Below, piece after piece: positions 23,706 to 36,710 of a DNA stretch of 64,000 bases. Positions within the stretch are counted from its first letter, which is position 1; every line of letters begins with the position of its first letter. The position numbers and the translations under genes were made by a program. The notes under the pieces were generated by a model. It had not been told where the DNA came from. It was given only the letters and a program-made list of their open reading frames with translations, and made no database searches. The DNA lies in assembly GCA_023213395.1 (NCBI GenBank), contig CM041465.1, forward strand, positions 135,601,741 to 135,665,740. The letters run 5' to 3'. The DNA comes from Cycas panzhihuaensis. Taxonomy: Eukaryota > Cycadophyta.

Positions 23706-25262
23706 ATTGTTTTTTTTTTTGGTATGATAAAAGAAAGAAGGGGTTTTAAAAGGGCCCTAAACCTTTTACAAAAGCTACCTATTAGCTAAACTAAGAGTGC
23801 CATGACAAGCCCATGGCCTAGCTACTCTGCTTGATACAAAACTTCCTTGACAAGCCTTGTGGCTAGCTCATATCTCCTAATAGGGAAAAATCTACCATAT
23901 CTTTCCTAATTAGACTCAATATCTCCTCTAGGAAATCCTCTAACTAGACCCTAGAAGTCTTGTTGGAAATCACCCAATTAGTTAGTCAATGAGTTGCTCC
24001 ATTTCCCTCTCTATAGGTGTGGCAAATATGGAAGCTTTCCTTAGATTTTAGGGCTTCTAGAGCATCAATAACCATAGCTTCATTATTCTAATGTACCACA
24101 TTATCCCATCTAAGAATCTTAACCACATTTAGAGAATCTCCTTCAATAACCATCATTTTGCTTACATCCTCCATAGCCAAGTAGAAGCTCTCTGCATAGC
24201 CCTTAACTTAGCCATGTGGTTGGTTTGTTGACCATAATATTCTACAAAGGCCCACTTTAAATTTCCATTAGAGTTTTTATATAAACCCCACACCCCCCCC
24301 AACCCCCCCTTCTTTCGACCTTACTAAGGTTTCCTTTAGAGGGTCCATCAAAGTTCATTTTGAACTAGTTTACCATTGGTGGTTTCCAAGTGTATTTGCT
24401 CCTTGATTTCATAGTGATCTTGGGTCTTCTCATACCCCATCTATAAAAAACACTACCCTTAGATTTGAGGATACTTATTTCATATGAAATTCTAATAGCT
24501 TCTATAATGGTCATACAGATAGTTCCTTGAAGTCTCTTCTCATCCATAACCTTCTCTTATAAAATCCTTCTATTTTGTTCCTTCTAAAGATTCCACACTA
24601 CCATTGGTAGGGTGCTTTTCCAGAGGCTACCCAAAGTCTTACACCTAAAGGGGAATTTCCACATTAATAGTAGTCTTTGAGAGTCCTGGGAATCACTCGG
24701 TTTAGCCTAAATTGGGCCCATGTAATTGACTAAACTTTTCTAGAGAAGGTACAATGCAGACTACTATGATCCAGTGATTCCTCCTCTTTTTTACATAGCA
24801 CACATTTGTTTGGCATAGTGAAACCTCTTTTGTGGAGATTATCCATAGTCAGGATCTTATTCCTCAAATAAATCCACTAAAAAATTGTAATCTTAGGGAT
24901 TAATCCCAACTTCCAAACTCCATCTAACATTTGATTCGTTGATGCCCCCCTCTAGATAGAAGATTTGGTACCCCTGCTTTACTATATACTCTCCCAAAGG
25001 GGAGTAAGCCCAAATTATAGAGTCAAGCTTTTGTTATTTTTAGGATATAACATTTATCAATATCTTTTCTAAGAGTGTTTATACTTTCCTTAATATCATG
25101 GTCCCTATACAGATCCTCAAAGGTTCTAAAGGCTCTATCGCAACCCTGCCCCTCCCAATAGTCCTTAACCTTTTTACCATAAGTGCTTTCATAAATGGCC
25201 TACAAATTACCTATAATAGGCCTATTTTTTAGATGTGCATTTCCACACCACACATCCTCCCA
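23706..25262 (-). mobile_element. 5'-truncated L1 LINE (C-terminal part of ORF2)
   Basis: Minus-strand LINE tail bounded by a 16-bp target-site duplication. The 3' end is a poly-A (T run at 23710-23720 on the plus strand). Read on the minus strand from 25262 it starts in the post-RT region with EDVWCGNAHLK. It then passes a zf-RVT-like segment near 24590-24900 (CVLCKKEEESLDH), and reaches an RNase H start NFDGPSKGNLSK near 24330-24360. The remaining RNase H is decayed. A run of C at about 24292-24307 disrupts it. The 1.55-kb length reflects ordinary 5' truncation during insertion. Confidence 0.88.
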
Positions 25263-25278
25263 ACCAAAATTAGGCCTC
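25263..25278. repeat. Target-site duplication of L1 tail (copy 2)
   Basis: Second exact copy of ACCAAAATTAGGCCTC, directly abutting the truncated 5' end of the L1 insertion. Confidence 0.93.
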
Positions 25279-26050
25279 CTATTAGATTTAAGTATGTTCT
25301 ATTAATCATCATTAACAGACTTTGGTATATGTATTGATTATCTTGCTTGTCATACGAAGTCATTACTTAGTACTTTGTTTATTATATTATGGTTTTAATT
25401 AAGATTGAATTTGCTTTGATGTTGATATCATGTGGCATTTCATTATGATATAATGACTGGATGATGCACTATATATAATGATTATTTACACATGTTGATG
25501 ACTGATATTTTTGCCCATTTAAAGTCATGTTACATCCTCATTTTTGCCTATTCTAGGTCATTTAATCTCATTATTGCTCTTGCTTTTATGATCACTTCAT
25601 AGATTCATCATATTTTTTATCTTAAATTTATGCCTTTAGTTCCCTTTTTGGGCCATATCATTCAATGTTTTAGTAAAATTTCTTTCACAAATGAATTTAT
25701 CTAAGGAGTCCTTATTTTTTCATTTCACTTCTTTTCATATTTTTCCTATTTGTTATATTTTTAGTAGAACTAAAAAAATGACTTTATTGATCAAATATAA
25801 CCAATCATATTTTATTAATAAAATAATATTTTTTACCCTTCATAAAATGTGACCAACATATTTTATAAAGGGAATTATATTTTTGACTGTATCACTTGTA
25901 AATTTTTTTGTTAAGGAATATTAATTCTTTTCTATTCTCAAATACTACTACCCAGATTTATAGGATCTCGCTGCCTCTTCCCTCCAAGAGTCATAAGACT
26001 CTTAATCCATCATTGATTAATGTAATTGTTATATTTTGGAGAACATTTAG
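25279..26050. other. Unassigned AT-rich stretch
   Basis: Pre-insertion continuation of 22931-23705. No frame, LTR boundary or LINE text seen on either strand; the minus-strand translation is stop-rich and shows no RT motifs. Confidence 0.5.
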
Positions 26051-27489
26051 AAGTGAATAGAGAATTTCTACCTTTTTCGTGGTATTTAAAAAAAAGATGT
26101 TGCTCTTATCCAAGCTTATTTTCTAGTTCATTGTTATCTCAAATCTTTCCAGCTAAGTTTTTATAGCTTTGGATTCCTTAAACATTACCTTACCAAGCAT
26201 AATATTATCATCCACAAAGTGATGATGAATAATATTATCAACACCCAATGTGGGTCTTAGGCCCACAATCTTTTTGGATAACCTAGCTTCCTCCATGGAC
26301 CTTCCAATGAGTTCTACCAAGATAATAAATAAATAAAGAGCCAGAGGATCCCCTTGTCTTTGACCTCTATAGCTTGAGAAGAAGGCTAAGGAAGTCATGT
26401 TTATGATCACTGAGAATCTGGGATTAGAGATGCAACTCTCCATCTAGGTTATTTAGTGGTTCCCAAAGCTAAATACGCTAATACATTCCAACAAACACCC
26501 CCATGAGACCCTATCATAGGCCTTAAATAGACTAATCTTGATAATCATCCTGGGATCCTTCCTCTAGTGGGTCAAATGGATCATTTTGTGGACCAAAATA
26601 ATACCATCCAGAATTTATCTTCCCTTCATAAACCCATCCTGGTTCAGACCTATAATCAAGGGGAGAAATTCTTTCAGCCTATTCACCATGAACTTGGCTA
26701 AAATTTTATATTTTACATTGCATAAACTAGTAGGTATGTAATCTTCAATTCTCTTAGCATCACCTTTCTTCATAATTAAGACCAAGAACATAACTTGCTA
26801 TTCACCATGGATCCTGCCATTCTCAAAGAATTCCTTAACAACTTAAAAAAGGTCATCCTTTATGATATCCTAATATTCCTAATAAAAGGCTAGGGGAAAG
26901 CCATCGAGCCTAGAGGCTTTCTCCCTCTTCATACCAAAGGTAGCTTTCCTCACCTCATCTTGTGAGAAAGAGGCCTTTAAAACTATGTTCATGGCTCTAT
27001 CTACTTTTTTGGAATCAAAGTTAGGACCTCCCTTATGGTTGTCTCATCAGCACATCCTGGTTCCTTGTATAACTCCATAAAATACTCCATTGCTATATCC
27101 TTAATGTTCTCTTGATCTAAAATCTCCTCCTTGTGCTTATTTATCAAAGAGTTGATGTGATTGTAGGCTCTATGTTTTACCATTATCATGTGGAAAAAAA
27201 TTGTATTCCTATCCCCCTAAGTGAGCTACAAGGCTCTAGACTTCTATTTCCAAAAAAATCCTCCTTTGTCAACACTCCATCTAGTTCAAATAAAAGTCTC
27301 CTTTCATCCTGGTCTATAGGGAGGGACCTCCTTTGCTCCTATATTTTCTCCTCAAGGGCATTTAACTCTTCTAAGATCTATTCCTTTTTGACAAAGATGT
27401 CCCCATGGGAATTTTTGTTCTAGGCTTTGATCTAGAGTTTCACCTAATTTAATTTCTTTGAAAATCTCCACATCATACACCCAGACACA
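26050..27489 (-). pseudogene. L1 reverse transcriptase, decayed and 3'-truncated
   Basis: The minus strand gives the L1 RT series: NIKDIAMEYFMELYKEPG before RT, EKASRLDGFPLAFY (usual K-SPGPDGF/A-FYK), NRLKEFLPLIIGLNQDGFMKGR, KAYDRVSW, GQRQGDPLALYLFIIL at about 26340-26370, and HHHFVDDNIML at about 26190-26220, with both Asp kept in the polymerase centre. It is followed by ISLDKSNIFFLNT, after which similarity ends. Multiple TAG/TAA/TGA stops. Confidence 0.88.
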
Positions 27490-28292
27490 AGGGTCTTCTA
27501 CCATTCTATTAGTAAATCATGGAGGCTTGGGTCCATTGTCCACATAAACTCAAAGTGAAAAGGGGCACTTGTACAACCTTTATTTCCATCAAATCCTAGC
27601 ATTAACAGGGCATGATCTAAAACTGCCTTTGGTAGGGCTTCCAAACTAATGTTACTATGTTGACTAGCCCAAGCATAATTAATAACAACTCTATCCAATC
27701 TAACTTAGATATGATGAGATCCCAGTCTTCTATTGGACCAAGTAAACTTGTGGCCTCTTAGGGGGGCATCCATCAACCCTTCCTTCTGCATAAAATCCCC
27801 CAGGTCATCCATACTTTTTATCCATTTGATTTGACCCCCTTTCTTCTCATCAGGAGATAAGGTCATATTAAAATCACAAGTAATAACCTAGGGGTCTGTT
27901 TAGTCCTTATGGGCCTCCAGAAGGCTAGTCCATAAACATTTTCTCCCTTCCTACATCAGGAGAGTATATACATTACTAACTAGCCATTTGCAGTTAGAGT
28001 TTTTGCTTATCAACTAGCTAGATATGAAGTGATCCTCACTAATGTAAACCTTACCTACCCAACCTCTAGGGTTCCATATGGTGGCCAACCCACCTAAACC
28101 TCTAATCCCATCTAGGGTGATCCACTTAGCTCCTTTCCATATTTTATTCTTAACATTTTCTTTATTCTCAGCTAACTGTTTAGTTTCTTGAATTAATAGA
28201 ATATCTAACTTCATCTGACTCCAGAAATCTTTGATCATTTTGTATTTAGACAGGGCATTTATATCCTGTATATTCTAGGAGGTAAGCTTCAT
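27490..28292 (-). pseudogene. L1 AP-type endonuclease, decayed
   Basis: Start at the ATG 28290-28292, MKLTS followed by a TAG where the family has Trp (SWN), then NIQDINALSKYK. The catalytic-site motif DILLIQETKQ near 28165-28195 is intact. GLGGLATIWNPRGW near 28060-28110 is the usual SGG-A-LW block. The C-terminal part at 27498-27698 carries MDRVVINYAW and SDH-like VLDHALLM. It is the N-terminal domain of ORF2 and would nick target DNA. Confidence 0.85.
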
Positions 28293-28299
28293 GATTGCA

Positions 28300-29630
28300 T
28301 CCCCCCTTTTAAGGCCCTCCTCATCTCTTACTTCTTGTTTTCGGCCCCTGTACTGGACCTCTATCCTTAAGGGTATGTTGTGTCCCCTGATCAATTTAGA
28401 GCACTGCCTCTCTTTCTTGTAACACCTTCAATGATGGTCTTCCTAGCCTCTTCTCACTACTGAAGTCAGGACCTCTAATGAGATCTAGTTCTGTTTCATG
28501 AGTCCCTGAATCTCTGACCTTCTATACCTTCTCCATCTTCTTCTATGAAGTGAGACCTCCTTCCCTTTGAAGGGGATCCTTATCATTTCTATACTGGATA
28601 TCTATAATTTAAAGTTGTATGGCACTTAAGGGGGGCCTTATTTTAGCCTCTCCTTCTTCAAATAAGGAGTCTTCTTCATCCAAGTTAAGCCCATGCCCTA
28701 TCTCTATGAAGAGGAGATCCCGCCCATCCTTTGGAAGATCTGGCACCTATTCTGCAGTATTTTGTAAATCCCCAAGCCTTATTGGCTCTTAAGGGCCTGC
28801 TTTAGGATCCTCATGTACTTCATCGGACCTAAGTAGCTTGGCTTTAGGTCTCTAGGGCGATTATGAGGAAGATGACCTTAGCATTTATATTTTAGGCACC
28901 TCACGTTTTCAAGCTCATACGCTAGCCTTTGCTCTCTATTCCGTCCACACCCATCAATTGTGACCTGCTTAGGGAGAGGTTTGTCACTTCTGGTCAGGAC
29001 ATAAAACTTAGTATTTACTAATATGCTTATATTCTTTGTTGCAGAATCCATTTCCAAGAGAGGCCCTATAACATTCGCAACCCCTTTAATGACATCTAAA
29101 TCCTAGGCATAAAGAGGAAGGCCTGGGAACTAAACCCATAAAGGGATTTTCTTTATGAACCCCTCAACTAGATCAAAGTTTGGATGCCATTTCTCCATCA
29201 AAATCACCTTCCTTCCCATCATCCATAACAACTTTAAGAGGATATTTACCATATCCTCATGGCAAGAGAACTTAAATAGGACACACCCATTAGGGAGTGC
29301 AATAATCTCAGCATAGCCCTTTAGCTTCTAATGCTCACAAACCCATTTTCTAATGGGATCTACCCTATGCCTAGGACCTGAGAAATGCCCAACAAGGCTA
29401 TTGCCCCAATATTTCTCCAGCTTATCTGATATCCTCTTGGGTATAGGAATTTTGATCTTATCATTGTCTATGATGGGGTTTATATCAAATGTTTTTGCTT
29501 CAACATTGCTTAAAGCATCTAGGTATGACTTCCTGTTAAGAGGAGAGTGGGTCTGGTTCAAATTTAGAGATTGTTCTTTCTGAGTATGAAGGGGGTCCTT
29601 TATAGTTTCCTCCATGTTAAAATTAAACAA
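28300..29630 (-). pseudogene. L1 ORF1 (DUF4283 and CCHC knuckle), decayed
   Basis: Starts MFNFNMEETIKDPLH at 29630. An N-terminal region is followed by a DUF4283-like domain: KYWGNSLVGHFSGPRH, then WMMGRKVILMEKWHPNFD and IPLWV-FPGLPLYA. A CCHC-like knuckle, VRCLKYKC-GHL near 28890-28925, is degraded. The C-terminal part is Lys/Glu/Ser rich and ends just before ORF2. ORF1 binds element RNA. Stops occur every 30-80 codons. Confidence 0.82.
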
Positions 29631-30240
29631 AAAAAATACTCATTTAAGCTAATGGATCTCACCAGTTTTAGCAGGTGTCTAATGGATGATAGACCCAGGC
29701 CCTTCTCAATGGGGTTCTATTTTTGTCTTTCATCTTGTGATCCTTTCCTTTTTTGCTCATTACTCTATGAGGGATAAGCCTTAACCCTCCTCCTCTCTGA
29801 GCCTGGTAAATATCTACCACTTGTAGATCTGGACTCACCCGTCTCCCAAATGAAAGTCCCCGTCTTGTCTGGCTCCTCTCTGAAACCCTAAAGACTTCAA
29901 AGGTGAAAGGCTAATGCCTATAAGACCATCTCAAGCCAAACTTACTTTTTGAGATCTCCTAGTTCAAAAAGTCTAGCTGTAAGAGCTGTTGTGCTTCCAC
30001 TAACTTGAGTGCCTCTCGGCATCTCCTCAAGACTACTACACAACCTATCGTTGAGCATTGGAGGCCAATTCCATCCTAAGTAGCTTCAGACCTAATTACT
30101 ATTGGGCATCTTTATGCCCATCCCCCTCTGAGAACCTTAGGATCTGTCTCCAGATATGATCCTAACCATCGATGCCTTCATGCTGAAGGAAACCCTAGAC
30201 TTAGAGTTAAAACATCTTCGCAATTCTATCTTCGAACATC

Positions 30241-31330
30241 TTCTAATTCAAGTTGGAATAATTATAAGGAGAGGTACTTCATCATTATTGTGAGTGCATG
30301 TTATTTGAGTTAATATGGTTTCATTGATAAATCTTGATCTATACATATGAATCTACATTAATTTTTCAATTTTCTTTTGTATGCAAGTCCTTTAGCTTAT
30401 ATATTATTATTACAAATTATTTTAGCTTGATTCTTATATTACATGTAATAAAATCTTGCTAAGTTGTCCTTATTGTGGATATATTTACTTTGGAATTTCT
30501 CTCCAAACAAGGATATCATACATGCAAAAGGATAAATCTTATACAAAAGAAGAGTATAATCAAGTTCAAACTCCTTTCCTCTGGGTATGTGCATCTTCTC
30601 CCTTTAGAATTTCTCTTTATTTATTCAAATTTAAAATTGTTATAAAGTCAGAATTGAAAGAAGATTGAAAGGAAATCATTTTTTTTTATAAGCTTATCTC
30701 TTTTATGGTCTTTCTCTCTTTTCTTGTCCTACTCATTTTTATTAAAATAAAAAAGAAAAAAAGAAGTTTTTCATCTTACTTGTTAGATATTTTAGGTTCT
30801 TTATTATGAGAGTGTTAAGGTTGCATGATTAGTTGACTACTATCTTCTTGCATGTTATCATATATACTCAAAAAGTATAAAGAAGCACAAGAAGATATTG
30901 TAAATAAGATAATTATAAGTGCAATTTTTGAATTTGGACATCTTTCAATTATTTGTATAGTTTGGCCATTTCATTATTGCATGCATGTGGTTTACTATTT
31001 TATGCAAATGAAAGGTATCTTATAGTTGCTACTCATATGCATATTTCTTTAATTTATACATATTTATCTAGTTTAATATGCCTTATAAATTATGATTCTA
31101 CATCATCTCACACTTATTAAGGATCACATCCATAAGTAATTGAAGACTCCTCCATAGGAGTTGATTAAGATGCTTTATCTCTTTGGATTAGTTAAACCCT
31201 TCCCTCTTTTGTGATTCATTTTGGCAAATAAAGTTCGTTAAAGGGACATTATATCCAAAGAAAACATAGATATTATTTTTTGTGACCATATTGGGGAATT
31301 ACCTAAATTTCTTATTTACATCTCCTTGAT
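30241..31330 (+). other. Unassigned, probably Gypsy-1 5' region
   Basis: AT-rich, no domain seen. It precedes Gypsy-1 gag and should contain the Gypsy-1 5' LTR, PBS and leader, but I found no pair of LTR ends matching TGTTAGAAA and no convincing primer-binding site. The small frame at 30456-30668 has no recognisable family. Confidence 0.45.
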
Positions 31331-31335
31331 TATAC

Positions 31336-32422
31336 ATGTTTACCTTTTGGTTCTTAGTTTTCCTCTTTCATGGAGGTGATACCACACTTACAACTTTGAA
31401 AGTCATTAAGGCTTCAAGCCTCTCTCTTGACCATGATTATCAATGTATCCATCTTACTCACAAAGCTTCTTCCACTCATGGGGAATATTCTAAGCTTCAA
31501 TCTTATGACATTTACTTATACCCCCCTAAAGAACCTAATTAATTATATGAGGTCCCCATTGAGAAAGGTTACTCTAATGCACCTTCTCACATTATTAGTA
31601 ATACATCTCTTCATATTTCATCTTTCATGTAAGAAGAAACCTAACCCACTCAAGCCTCTTATTCTCATCTTGAATCACTTCAAGGTGATGCTTCAAAGTG
31701 GTTATATCACCTCTCTTGTACTTCTATTTTCTCTTTCCAAAAGTTGGTGAACTCTTTTATTAATTATTTTGATATTGTAAGGCCTTTTAAGTCTAGAATC
31801 AAATATTTTCTTGTGATGAAACAAAATTATAATAAGACATCTAGAGATTTTATTAGAGAGGTTTTAGGATCAAGTCTATGCTCATCACTTTCCTTTATAT
31901 TCTAACCTCCTTTCTAACCTTTTACCGATGCTTTAAAAATCCATGTCCATTTGGAGGTTCTAAAGCTTAATCCTTAACCTATGAAGAAGCTATCAATAGA
32001 TGCTTATCCCTTGAAACTTTTTAGATTCAAGTAGGCATTAAGAAAGTTAGCAAGTTAGTACCACCTAAACAATCAATTCAAGCACCTACATTGTCCCATT
32101 CATAGACAACTTATGATCATCTTACCTCATCTATTAAGTCATTAGAGTGAATAATAAATACTAAATTATGCATTAATAACCATCCTACTAATTCATTTAA
32201 TCAAGAAGCTAAAGTTATTCATCTCATTAAGGGGAAGAAGTGCTAAAACCCTTCTACTCCTCCTCTTATAGTGAAGAAAACCCAAAGGTATTCATATCAC
32301 TAGACTGACAACCATAATAGAAGTCAATACCATCTTGTGTAAGCAATGAGTCATAAACCACATCATTAAGATAATTAAACTTCCAAACCTAATCAAGATC
32401 AACTTGTTCATAAGGATCCATT
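31336..32422 (+). pseudogene. Gypsy-1 gag, decayed, split
   Basis: Capsid-type gag: SYLYP-like text, then QGDASKWLYHLSCTSIFSFQ near 31685-31745, equivalent to the A-W-Y-L...F block of gypsy gag, then LVNSFINYFDI and RDFIREVL. It is followed by a stop-rich nucleocapsid region interrupted by Copia-C at 32423. Two overlapping frames (31336-31542, 31427-31750) are pieces; one frameshift separates them. Confidence 0.75.
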
Positions 32423-32720
32423 TGAAAAGAGTGGATCTATCCTTCATCTCCATGCACTAAACATAAAGGCAAATATGGGAGCAAGAGAGACTTGAGAGAA
32501 AATAAGAAGCTCTCACAAAATGGGGAGGTAAGAATAACCCTCCTCCATTGAGCTTTTACTTTTATATTGAGAGGGGGAGCATTAGAGTTAGGTGAAATGA
32601 AATTACACATAATGCACATGAAAATGCATTTCACTTAAGCGATCTAATTTAAAGTTCACTTAAGACCCTTTTTAGAAATAATCAACTAATGTAATGACTT
32701 TGTGACATTAACCCTTTTTA
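32423..32720 (-). repeat. Copia-C 3' LTR (right copy)
   Basis: 298 bp, same ends as the family LTR except that its first bases read TAAAAAGGG instead of TGAAAAGGG on the minus strand. Clearly similar to 39718-40015. Confidence 0.9.
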
Positions 32721-33194
32721 ATCTTCCCATTAATGGTAGAAGGTCATTTCATCCTATTTTATTATATCCTGTAAGGTCTTCATTTAAGCCTCTTACAAAG
32801 CAAACTACTATGACACTTTTGTGGGAAACCCTTATGGGGAAGAAAATCCACAAATTTTCTAATCTACTAACCTAGCTTAGGTGGCTCTTTAAATAAAGCC
32901 ATATAGCCATTTGGTATAATGAATTTTGTAGTTGAAAGCTACTGAGTCTCCATATACCATTTGGTCATCCCCCATGCCCTTTTGGGTTTTCACATATTTT
33001 GATTCTCCAAAAAGATACAACCCTTATCATTTTATGCCCACAAGGGGTTTTCACGAATGGGATAGAGCAGAGACTTACTCTTGTCCTTCCACGCCCACAA
33101 GGGGTTTTCATGAATGAGACAGAGTATGATGGTCCTATTGTCACCTCCTTTAATCAGTTAGAGATGGAGACCCTAAGGCTAAGTTGCTTTCAGA
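32721..33194 (-). repeat. Copia-C 3' UTR with three repeats (right copy)
   Basis: Contains the same three units around GTGAAAACCCCTTGTGGGC (reverse complement, about 32980-33115) as the left copy. 32721-32945 is the authentic 3' UTR that the left copy lacks. The arm boundary falls near 32945. Confidence 0.75.
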
Positions 33195-34790
33195 ACTATT
33201 CAAACTTCACCCTCTTCAGTGGTTTGGTCAAGATATCAGCCACTTGATCTGTTGTAGGGTAGTACTCTAGTTGAATTGTGCCATCATGAACTAGTTCTCT
33301 AATCCTTTGAACTTTCGTACTTATATGTTTAGTACGATCATGAAATACAAGATTTTTATCCATCTGGATTGTAGATTGATTATCTATATGTAATCTAATA
33401 GAACTTGTTTGGGTGGCATTTAATATGTTCTACAATTTTCTAAGCCATATCACCTCCTTGTTTATCTCAGAAGTAATAATATACTTAGCTTCAGTGGTTG
33501 AGTCTGTAACTATCTTCTTCCATCTAAATCTCCATGATATTGGTGCTATTCTAAGAAATGTTACGTACCTAGACATAGATCTTCTTGTGTCTTTATCTCT
33601 GGCAAAGTCTGAGATTATATATGTATAAAGCTTAAATTCTGCATTGGGTTCATACAATAGACCATATTTGCTAGTCGTCTTTAGGTACCTCAACACTCAT
33701 ATTACATCTTGCCAATGATTCTACTTAGGATTTGTCATGAATCTTGTAAGAATGATGGCAGAGTGTGCAATATCTGGCCTTATGTTGGTAGTATAGATGA
33801 GACTACCTACAAGTTGCTTGTAGAGTGTTATATCTACCTCCCTAATGTCACCATCAACTGAGAGTCTAATATTAGGCTCCATAGGTGTATCCATTAGTCA
33901 AGCACCTTCCAACTAAAACTTTGTTAGAAGATCGTTGATATATTTTTCTTGGGAGAGAAAGATTTTTCCATTCTTTTGAGTTACTTCAATTCCCAAGTAA
34001 TATTTCATTAACCTAAGGTTAGACAATTCAAAAGTTTTAGTAAGGTCCTTCTTTAGTTGGTTGATTACTTGTATACTATTCCCCGTTATTAGTGTATCAT
34101 CCACAAATATTAAGAGGTAAGTGGATTTATCATTTTAGTGCTTGATAAATAATGTTACATCAATATCTTGATAGTCACAAACCTCATATCCAAGTTACCT
34201 CATTCTTTTAGATAATTTGGTAAACCAAACACGAGGGGCTTACTTTAAGCCATACAAGGACTTTTTGAGCCTGCAAACCTTACGCTCCTAATCGACAATC
34301 TCATATCCTTCTGGCTAAGTGATGTAAATTTCTTCTTTAAGGTCCCCATTGAGAAATGTGGTCTTAACATCGAGTTGGTGGATATTCCAATGATGTTAAA
34401 CAACTAAGGCTATAAGAGTTCTGATTGTAGGCTACTTGGTTGTAGGAGCAAAGATTTTAGTGTAGTCAATACCTTCCCTTTATATGAATCCTTTTGCTAG
34501 TAACCTTATCTTGTATTTTGCTAGGGTGCCATCTGATCTATACTTATTTTAAACACCTATTTATTTTGAACTACCTTTCTTCTAAGTGTAGATCAAGAAG
34601 CTCCTATGTACCATTCTTGATAAGAGATTGGTACTCTTCAGTCATGGCATTTCTCTAAGCTGCATGCTTTACAGCTTCTTGGTATGTTAAGGGATCTTCA
34701 TTAAGAGTAAGGTACAATTCTACTAGTTCAAGCTCAACGAAAAGTGATTCATGCATCCTTGCTCTATGGGAACTTCTAGTGCCAGTTTTG
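33195..34790 (-). pseudogene. Copia-C reverse transcriptase and RNase H, decayed (right copy)
   Basis: Counterpart of 12690-14276. The RT centre IFVDD near 34100 is intact. The open segment 33913-34104 holds LRLMKYYLGIEVTQKNGKIFLSQ, which keeps a Gln that is a stop in the left copy, so arm-specific decay can be read directly. RNase H landmarks (TEAKYI, KEVIWLRKL) are at 33430-33696. Stops at other positions. Confidence 0.86.
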
Positions 34791-35140
34791 CCTACCTCAT
34801 TTGGTTGCATGTCCTTGTGTAGCTGGTAGGCTTCATGAAAACCTCAAGTTAGGAATGAAGTTTTCATTTCCATAGCCTCTTGGTCTTCATTTTGATCCTA
34901 AAAAGGATTATGTGAAATATTTAGCACAAAGGAAGTTAACGATGCTGGAGAAAATAGGCTAGCCATAGATGTTAGAGAAGATGATCCTTCTGCTATGGCT
35001 TTTCCTTTATCAACTTGGCTATTCACAAATGAGAGTATTGGATGTGTACACATTGGCTAGGAGTCACAACTTGTATCCTCTTAGGATCTCTTATCAGATT
35101 CCAAGATTTTGATTAACTGTTGAGCATCTCCCTCCCTAAA

Positions 35141-36531
35141 GTTTAGAATATAGACATCAAATTTAATAGCATCATTAAATCATCATGAAGGCATCTTGGA
35201 GTCAAGTCTGAGTAATTGATCTTCAATCTTTGCAAAGATCACATCTCTAGTGATGATGATTTTGTACTATAAAGGCATGAAAACCTTGTATTCCTTTTTT
35301 TCCATAGGGTATCTGACAAAGATACCTTTAATGGCTCTATCTTAGAGCTTATTTCTATGTTCCTTCATAATATGAGCATAACAAGTAGAGCCAAAAATTG
35401 TGAAGTGGGAGAAATAGGGGGTTTGTGCATGCTACATTTCATATGGAGAGGGGCCAAGCTTGGAGGGACTAATAGTGTTGATGCAATACACAGCAGTCCA
35501 GATGGCCTCAGCCCAAAGATAGATAGGGACATTCTTATATAGCAGCATATCACAAGCCATATTCATGATGGTCCTATTCATGTACTCGACAACTCCGTTT
35601 TGTTAGGGTGCACTTGTAACAATGGTCTGATGTTTGATTCCATGTTGACGTTGGTACGATTCAAACTCATTGGATGTGTACTTGCCACCATTATTAGTCC
35701 TGGGTATTTTGATCTTGAATCCTGATTCATTTTCCATGCAGGCCTTGAAATTTGAAATATAGAAAAAGCTCCATCTTTCTTTGCAAGGAAAATAACCTAT
35801 ACTTTCTTTGTAAAATCATTAATGAAAGTAATATAGTACCACTTCTGTTTAAGAGAAGGGATAGGCATAGGACCGCATATATCTAAGTGTACAAGCTACA
35901 AAGGTTGGCTAGATTTCTACTAACTACGATGAAAGGGTTGTCTTTGAGATTTGGCAATAATATATGCTTCACATTTAAAGGGCTTAGAGGAGAGCCTAAG
36001 TAAACCAAGAAGAGTGGCTTGTAGTTCTCATAAATGATTAATTTTGATATGGCCCATACCAACATGCCATAGGGCCACTTAGGACAACTTTTGATGAGTC
36101 ATCATCAACATAGTTGGCTTCAGAGGATGGTAAGCCAATTAGGCAAAAATGTTTACCATCAAGAATTCTGGTCATAACCACAACATTTGAAGGAGAGTGA
36201 ATGACATAGAGAGTTTGATTATTTACAGTTACACTCAGATCAAATCCATGAGAGACAAGGGTGGACAGGGAGATCATATCCTGCTTTAGAGCGGGAATAT
36301 ATAAAACATCAACAAGTGTAAAATCTAGAAGGCCTAGGAGTTTCAGGCAAATAGTTCCAAGTTCTTCGACTGGCTGAGATAATTTGTTAGCCATGTGTAC
36401 AACACCATAAACTTCAGAGTCAAAATCATGAAAGAACTAGCGATAACAAGTCATGTGTTGTGTTTCTCCAGTATCCATGATCCACGATGAAGTATTTTAG
36501 GTGGCACTATTTGCAACTCCAAGTTGTGAAG
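35141..36531 (-). pseudogene. Copia-C protease and integrase, decayed (right copy)
   Basis: Counterpart of 10940-12330. The longest open piece, 36038-36394, covers the protease after the active site (ICLKLLGLLDFTLVDVLYIP). The integrase second catalytic position is Asn (codon 35694-35696). In-frame TAG codons at 36437-36439 and 35267-35269 match those of the left copy and Copia-C2. Confidence 0.85.
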
Positions 36532-36710
36532 GTAAAAGTGAATAAGCATAGCCACAATGAGCCTCAATATACTTAGTGGATCTATTAATAACATTTGATG
36601 AAGTGGTCCCAATTCTTTGAAGGCAAACATGAGCAAATTATGTTCCACCAAAAACATCTTCAAAAGAAGTATTATCAACATTATGTACACCATGGTGTTA
36701 TTAATAATTT

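Larger units (their letters stand above)
26050..30240 (-). mobile_element. L1 LINE with ORF1, endonuclease and RT, 3' end missing
   Basis: Minus-strand non-LTR retrotransposon: ORF1 (about 28300-29630), endonuclease (27490-28292), reverse transcriptase (26050-27490). The reading stops being LINE-like shortly after the FVDD block, near 26050, so the zf-RVT, RNase H and poly-A parts are absent. The separate L1 tail at 23706-25262 is not its continuation, since that has its own target-site duplication. 29631-30240 is probably its 5' UTR; the true 5' end was not located. Confidence 0.85.

Noticed and set aside
23706-30240. Single L1 element spanning the whole interval
   Set aside because: The 16-bp target duplication closes the piece at 25262, and 25279-26050 shows no LINE sequence.
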